64,000 bases of DNA, from NCBI GenBank assembly GCA_001596135.1, contig CP014773.1, positions 744,001 to 808,000 on the forward strand, in the 5' to 3' direction. The position numbers and the translations under genes are program-made. This stretch comes from Mucilaginibacter sp. PAMC 26640. Lineage in GTDB: Bacteria; Bacteroidota; Bacteroidia; Sphingobacteriales; Sphingobacteriaceae. Under the pieces are notes generated by a model, which was not told the origin of the DNA, did no database searches, and was given only the letters and a program-made list of their open reading frames with translations. Shown in pieces: positions 59,498-64,000 of the stretch. Every line of letters begins with the position of its first letter. The stretch's first letter is position 1.

Positions 59498-62140
59498 ATG
59501 AAAAGAGGTATACTGTTAATTACATTAATACTTGTAAGCAAGCTTGCATTAACGCAAGGGCTGGAGCCCAAATTAAATTGGCAACTATCGCCAATGGAAG
59601 ATAATATCAATACTGCGGCCCAAATTTCCACGCCGGGTGCCAGCAAAGGCAGCTGGATAAAAGCTGTGGTACCCGGCACAGTCTTTCATTCGTACGTTGT
59701 AGCCGGGGCGGAGAAAAACCCGGATTATGCCGACAATATATACCTGGTAGATAAAGCGAAATACAACCGGCCCTACTGGTACCGAACCGAGTTCGCTACC
59801 AAGCGAATGCCTGCCGGTAAGCGAACCTGGCTTAAATTTAATGGTGTTAATAAAATGGCCGAAATCTGGTTTAATGGACATCATATCGGCACATTAAAAG
59901 GTTTGATGCAACGGGGCAGATACGATCTGACAGATCTGCTGCAAAAAACAGGAAATAATGCCCTGGCCGTATTGGTCACTCCGCCTCATGAAGGAGATCT
60001 GGCAAACAGGCAGGCGCCTACCTATTTAAGTAGTGGCAGTTGGGATTGGATGCCAGCTGTACCCGGCCTCAATAGCGGCATTACCGATACGGTAGGTATT
60101 ACCACAACAGGACCTGTGACCGTTGAAGACCCATGGATCAAGTCAAACCTGGTCAATAAAAAGCTGGCTGAACTAAATGTTAACATAACGCTGCACAATG
60201 CTTCGGCTTTACCGGTATCCGGCAGACTCAGGATCCATATCCAACCTGGCAATATCTTGTTCAGCGGCCCGCAAATAACGCTTGCTGCTAAAAGCGAACG
60301 GGTTGAAAATTATAACAAAACTCAATTTCAACAACTCAGCATTGCCAACCCAAGACTCTGGTGGCCAAACGGCTATGGAGGCAACGCCAATGGTACACAA
60401 ATACTTTACACCTGCACTGTAAATTTTGTTGCCGATGGAATAGGTGTTACCGATAAAGCGACGAAAACCTTCGGCATCCGAAAAATCACCTCAGATACCA
60501 CCTCGCTTGGCGGCCCGCTGCGGCTTTTTGTAAATGACGTACCCATTTTGGTGAAAGGCGGCAACTGGGGCATGAGCGATTACATGTTAAAAGCACGCGG
60601 CAAAGACTATGATACCCGCATCAGGTTTCACCAGGACATGAACTTTAACATGATAAGAAACTGGACCGGCGAAGTTACCGACGAAGCCTTTTACGCTTAC
60701 TGTGATAAATACGGCATTATGGTTTGGGACGATTTTTGGCTAAACAATTTTGGCCCCATAGATAGCCTTGCCATATTTAAAGCGAACGCCATAGAAAAGG
60801 TAAAAAAGCTTAGGAATCACCCGTCCATCGTAATCTGGTGCGGGGCAAATGAAGGCCTACCCGGAGGTGATGTGAATGGCCCGCTAAACCAAGCCATAGC
60901 AAACGCGATCAAAGACAACGATGGTGACGACAGGCTGAACCTGCCACGTTCAAACGCCGGGGTAAACAATCCCAATTTCTCCATCCATGGTGGCAGCCGC
61001 AATCTGTCGGGCAGCGGCATTTGGGGCAATGTGGATCCTAAAACCTATTTCACAGACCCTCATAACGGCTACCTTTTCTCAACAAATAGTTACGGTATGC
61101 GAAGCGAACTTGGCACAGCAACTTTTGTAAACATCGAAAGTTTTAAAAAATTTATGCCGATAGACTATTGGGTTGCGCCAACCGCCGCATCGGTAGATAG
61201 CAAAACAAATATGTGGGCAAGGCACTATTTTAGTACAGATGGCGCCCTGGGTGGCGGTTCTGCCCCTGTCAACTATATCAAATCTATTAACAACAGTTAT
61301 GGGGAGGCTACCTCACTGGCAGACTTTTGCAGGAAGGCCCAGCTCCTCAACGTAGAAACCACAAAAGCCATGTATGAAGCCTGGAACGATCATATGTGGA
61401 AAGATGCATCCGGATTGCTGATGTGGATGAGCCAATCGGCCTATCCATCTATGATCTGGCAAACTTATGATTACTATTACGACCTCACCGGCGCCTACTT
61501 TGGTGTAAAAAAAGCCTGCGAACCCATCCATATTCAATGGAACGCAGCAACTAATTCAGTTAAGGTCATAAATAACAAACCTTACGCTATTGAAAACCTA
61601 ACTGCAGAAGCTATGGTTTATAATGCTGATGGCAAATTGGTTTTGGCCTACACACAGCGCAAAAAAATAAGCGTGAGTGCCACTTCCGCGTGCGAAGCTT
61701 TTATTGCGTTTGAAGCTGAACAAAACCGCCCGGCACTATCCGATGTTCATTTCTTAAAGTTAAAACTAAGCAACCAGGCAGGACAAGTGCTATCAGATAA
61801 TTTTTACTGGGTAGGCAATACCTACCTCAACTATACCGCATTAAACAAATTAGCCCCCGTTGGAAAAGATTTGTCCACTGGACGACCGGTGATCACAACA
61901 GCCGCCAATGGTGTTAATAAAATTCTGACGTATCACTTAACCAACAAATCAAATAAAACGGCGGCCTTTGGTGTAAGGGCACAGTTATTAAATGGTTCCG
62001 GCAAGCAGATTTTACCCGCTATTTACAGCGACGGTTATTTCTCGCTTATGCAGGGCGAATCAAAATCATTGGCAGTTGAAGTGGATCCAAAACTGTTGGG
62101 CACAAAGTACACACTTTCGCTAAAGGCTTATAATGAATAG
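59498..62140 (+). CDS. glycoside hydrolase family 2, exo-beta-glucosaminidase/mannosidase-like
   Basis: 880 residues. Signal peptide 1-19; sugar-binding jelly roll 30-200 (WYRTEF, WFNGHHIGTLKG); Ig-like domain 205-330; TIM barrel from about 335. Acid/base Glu452 lies in WCGANEG and nucleophile Glu537 in MRSELGT. Two further beta-sandwich domains lie at 690-880. The layout matches GH2 exo-beta-D-glucosaminidases and endo-beta-mannosidases. It is secreted to the periplasm or outside and removes terminal sugars from glycans; exact substrate not determinable here. Monocistronic. Confidence 0.88.
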   Translation: MKRGILLITLILVSKLALTQGLEPKLNWQLSPMEDNINTAAQISTPGASKGSWIKAVVPGTVFHSYVVAGAEKNPDYADNIYLVDKAKYNRPYWYRTEFATKRMPAGKRTWLKFNGVNKMAEIWFNGHHIGTLKGLMQRGRYDLTDLLQKTGNNALAVLVTPPHEGDLANRQAPTYLSSGSWDWMPAVPGLNSGITDTVGITTTGPVTVEDPWIKSNLVNKKLAELNVNITLHNASALPVSGRLRIHIQPGNILFSGPQITLAAKSERVENYNKTQFQQLSIANPRLWWPNGYGGNANGTQILYTCTVNFVADGIGVTDKATKTFGIRKITSDTTSLGGPLRLFVNDVPILVKGGNWGMSDYMLKARGKDYDTRIRFHQDMNFNMIRNWTGEVTDEAFYAYCDKYGIMVWDDFWLNNFGPIDSLAIFKANAIEKVKKLRNHPSIVIWCGANEGLPGGDVNGPLNQAIANAIKDNDGDDRLNLPRSNAGVNNPNFSIHGGSRNLSGSGIWGNVDPKTYFTDPHNGYLFSTNSYGMRSELGTATFVNIESFKKFMPIDYWVAPTAASVDSKTNMWARHYFSTDGALGGGSAPVNYIKSINNSYGEATSLADFCRKAQLLNVETTKAMYEAWNDHMWKDASGLLMWMSQSAYPSMIWQTYDYYYDLTGAYFGVKKACEPIHIQWNAATNSVKVINNKPYAIENLTAEAMVYNADGKLVLAYTQRKKISVSATSACEAFIAFEAEQNRPALSDVHFLKLKLSNQAGQVLSDNFYWVGNTYLNYTALNKLAPVGKDLSTGRPVITTAANGVNKILTYHLTNKSNKTAAFGVRAQLLNGSGKQILPAIYSDGYFSLMQGESKSLAVEVDPKLLGTKYTLSLKAYNE

Positions 62141-62484
62141 CGGATAAATATTGATAGCGGATGTTTAAAAGAAAAAAATATTTTGATATAACAAATGTCT
62201 GCGCATTCTTGTCCATTATGGGCTAATGGTTATCCAAATTGTATAACCACAGAGAGATTTCATTATTATCTGCTTTCAGGATCAGCCTTCGGTCGACACA
62301 AAGCTGGTATTCATCGATAGTATTTGTCTCAAAAAATCAAAGCATGTAGTTTAGCCTTCATATTATCAGGGCTACAGCCCACGTAATGTGATATGGTTTA
62401 GGTTTGAAAGCCTCTGAGCAGCGAGTGCAAAGAGGCTTTTATTTTTTTATTAAAAATATTGTCGGAAAGAATTGTCGACAGATT
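62141..62484. other. intergenic region with plus-strand terminator
   Basis: No gene. The terminator at 62408-62445 is nearly 270 bp from the GH2 stop codon, so it may end a long 3' UTR or a small RNA encoded here. Confidence 0.4.
62408..62445 (+). terminator. rho-independent terminator
   Basis: AAGCCTCT / AGAGGCTT stem with a 15-nt loop, followed by TTATTTTTTT. Confidence 0.7.
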
Positions 62485-62991
62485 TTATTCGCTGTAGAAT
62501 AGCAGCAGTTCTTTTTTGTCTTCGGTTAAATAAGTCCCAGCCTGTTTAAGCCCAAGCTTCTCTATTAGTTTAATGGATGACAGATTTGTTGGCATTACTA
62601 TCGCACAGATTTTCGGAATATTCCATTTAGATTTGGTTCGTGCAAGCAGGGCGCTTGCTATTTCATACGCGTAACCCTTGCCGTCAAAACCGGGCAATAA
62701 AGCAAAGCCTATATCAGGCATTTGTAATGTAGGTCGCTTGAGCAGGCCACATAAACCTATGGGTTTATCATCTGCCCTGGTTGACACTAGCGACAAGCCA
62801 AAACCGTTTTCATGGTAGCTCTTGATGGGGCCATTCAATAGATAATCAGTAGCTTCTTGGTTAGTGCGCACATTACGGTCGCCGATAAAATTTAGCCAGC
62901 CCGGAGAGTTTAATAATTCAATGATGAACGCGGTATCACCAGTTGTGAGTTCCCTTAACGTTAACCGCTCTGTATGCAAAATCTCATCCAT
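62485..62991 (-). CDS. GNAT-family N-acetyltransferase (RimJ/RimL type)
   Basis: 168 residues. Opens with HTERLTLRELTTGDTAFI, the typical RimJ-like start. Acetyl-CoA-binding motif A is IGFALLPGFDGKGYAYEIAS, followed by NLSSIKLIEKLGLKQAG. Likely acetylates a protein N-terminus or small amine. It is 20 bp downstream of clpS on the same strand and may be co-transcribed. Confidence 0.88.
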   Translation of the reverse strand: MDEILHTERLTLRELTTGDTAFIIELLNSPGWLNFIGDRNVRTNQEATDYLLNGPIKSYHENGFGLSLVSTRADDKPIGLCGLLKRPTLQMPDIGFALLPGFDGKGYAYEIASALLARTKSKWNIPKICAIVMPTNLSSIKLIEKLGLKQAGTYLTEDKKELLLFYSE

Positions 62992-63011
62992 TGCCCGCGA
63001 ACGTTAAAGTG

Positions 63012-63293
63012 CTAATCTACACTTACGGTTAGCCCCTCCTGCTGAAGAATTTTACGGTAAATCTCCATTTCGGTGAAAGAACCTTCCAGTACGGCGCATT
63101 TGCCTTCATTGTGGACTTTCCAGGCAATTTTTTCACCTTGCGCTTCGGTATAATCCAGATACTTTATCATACAATGAATAACATGTTCAAACGAATTATG
63201 ATCATCGTTCCACAAAATAAGGCGGTGCATTTCCTTGAGCCCGGCCAGAATCTCTTCAAGAGTAAGCGTTTCTTCCTGTATTTCAGTTGGCAT
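63012..63293 (-). CDS. clpS: Clp protease adaptor ClpS
   Basis: 93 residues from ATG 63293 (a TTG at 63305 is less likely). The ClpS core is complete: LILWNDDHNSFEHVIHCMIK with the Asn-Asp-Asp N-degron pocket, then GEKIAWKVHNEGKCAVLEGS containing the conserved His and Gly. It delivers N-end-rule substrates to ClpAP-type proteases. It heads a two-gene set with the GNAT acetyltransferase. Confidence 0.93.
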   Translation of the reverse strand: MPTEIQEETLTLEEILAGLKEMHRLILWNDDHNSFEHVIHCMIKYLDYTEAQGEKIAWKVHNEGKCAVLEGSFTEMEIYRKILQQEGLTVSVD

Positions 63294-63345
63294 ATATAAC
63301 GGCAAATTTACTCAAAAAAGCTTAAAACTACATCGTTAGCTACAA

Positions 63346-64000
63346 TTATTCAACCTGGTAGCGGTACACTTTGCGACCAAGGTTTCCTTCCCCATCCACC
63401 CCTTCCACAGTTATGCGGTAAGTACCTTTAGTATCTGCATTAAAATAATCAAACGAAACTTTACCATCTTTGCCAGTAATTACATCGGGTTTCCAATAGA
63501 TGCCGGAGCGAAGATCGAGCGTGCTGTTGTTGATATTTGCCGAAGTATACTTAGGTGTATAGTAAACCCTTGCATTATAGAAACCTTTAAACGGATAAGT
63601 AATTAAGCCCGATGGGGAAGCGCTGGTTACAAAACTACGCTCACTGCCATTCTTCATGGTAATTACCAAAGCCCCCCCTTCTATACTACTACCATAAATT
63701 GATTTTGCAAAGGTACTGCGCAATACTTCAATACTAAGCACGTCGTTAGCATTTACATTATTCAATTCACTGCCCTGCAATTGATTACCATCTACAATGA
63801 TCACCATATCCTGGCCACTGCCTCGGCTTATATTCACTGGCGTGCCATCAGTTTTAAAAGATATTCCAAATAACTTGCCTCTCAAACAATCAGCCAGTGA
63901 AGCGCAGTTTACTAACTTTTCACCCAGTAATACTTGGTCAGCATTTCCGGGCCCATGTAAATTGGAAGATCTCGTAACCTCATTTTTCCTTACTTTTTTA
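63346..64000 (-). CDS. TonB-plug-domain protein, C-terminal part (5' end outside window)
   Basis: The frame is open through base 64000, giving at least 217 residues; a TTG at 63885 is only internal. The plug-like sequence reads NADQVLLGEKLVNCASLADC, then MVIIVDGNQLQGSELNNVNA and VEVLRSTFAKSIYGSSIEGG-like residues. After it comes a predicted beta-rich tail ending RKVYRYQVE. No outer-membrane barrel follows, so this is a plug fused to an upstream regulatory or macroglobulin-like part rather than a full receptor. Substrate unknown. Confidence 0.75.
   Translation of the reverse strand, partial: KKVRKNEVTRSSNLHGPGNADQVLLGEKLVNCASLADCLRGKLFGISFKTDGTPVNISRGSGQDMVIIVDGNQLQGSELNNVNANDVLSIEVLRSTFAKSIYGSSIEGGALVITMKNGSERSFVTSASPSGLITYPFKGFYNARVYYTPKYTSANINNSTLDLRSGIYWKPDVITGKDGKVSFDYFNADTKGTYRITVEGVDGEGNLGRKVYRYQVE

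Overview
The window comes from a Bacteroidota chromosome, most likely family Sphingobacteriaceae (Mucilaginibacter/Pedobacter type). The evidence is a type IX secretion module with a PorP/SprF protein and a gliding-motility type B C-terminal domain, SusC-like TonB plug sequences, DUF4834, DUF6600 and YfhO proteins, many SPII lipoproteins, and a TTTG-N19-TAnnTTTG promoter in front of the tRNA. The genus is inferred, not proven.

Layout. (1) 1-3251 is a G+C-rich block (sampled 60-base lines are 53-60 % G+C) with two subtilases lacking signal peptides, a LecA-like lectin-fold protein and a small unknown protein. (2) 5320-25552 is a 20.2-kb A+T-rich integrated island. It is bounded by a 27-bp exact direct repeat of the 3' end of tRNA-Val(TAC), with the intact tRNA and a tyrosine integrase at the right end. 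It carries a response regulator, three HTH proteins, an SSB-like protein, an antirestriction (ardC-type) pseudogene and an IS3-family remnant. Many of its genes are broken by stops or frameshifts. Four long paralogous NHL-repeat lipoproteins inside it are intact, and a fifth lies just outside at 3738-4781.

(3) 25.6-43.4 kb is mostly ordinary chromosome: a ferritin-like gene pair, a tandem 152-bp palindromic repeat, a DUF6600 protein with a glutamine-rich repeat tail, a 2OG-Fe(II) oxygenase, a surface-polysaccharide cluster (two glycosyltransferases, a WcaB-like acetyltransferase and a methyltransferase), a BlaI/BlaR1-like pair with two matching operator dyads, a beta-CASP RNase-like protein, and YfhO. 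(4) 43.6-55.6 kb is a type IX export module on the minus strand: a 2981-residue adhesin-like protein, then PorP/SprF, then an OmpA/PD40 protein. A large STAND-type NTPase with a putative N-terminal DNA-binding region lies just upstream. (5) 58.7-64 kb has a degenerate DUF892 protein, a GH2 hydrolase, a GNAT acetyltransferase, ClpS and the end of a TonB-plug protein.

The most unusual content is the NHL lipoprotein family kept intact in a decaying tRNA-Val island, the cytosolic subtilase/lectin cassette, and the STAND regulator next to the giant type IX substrate.
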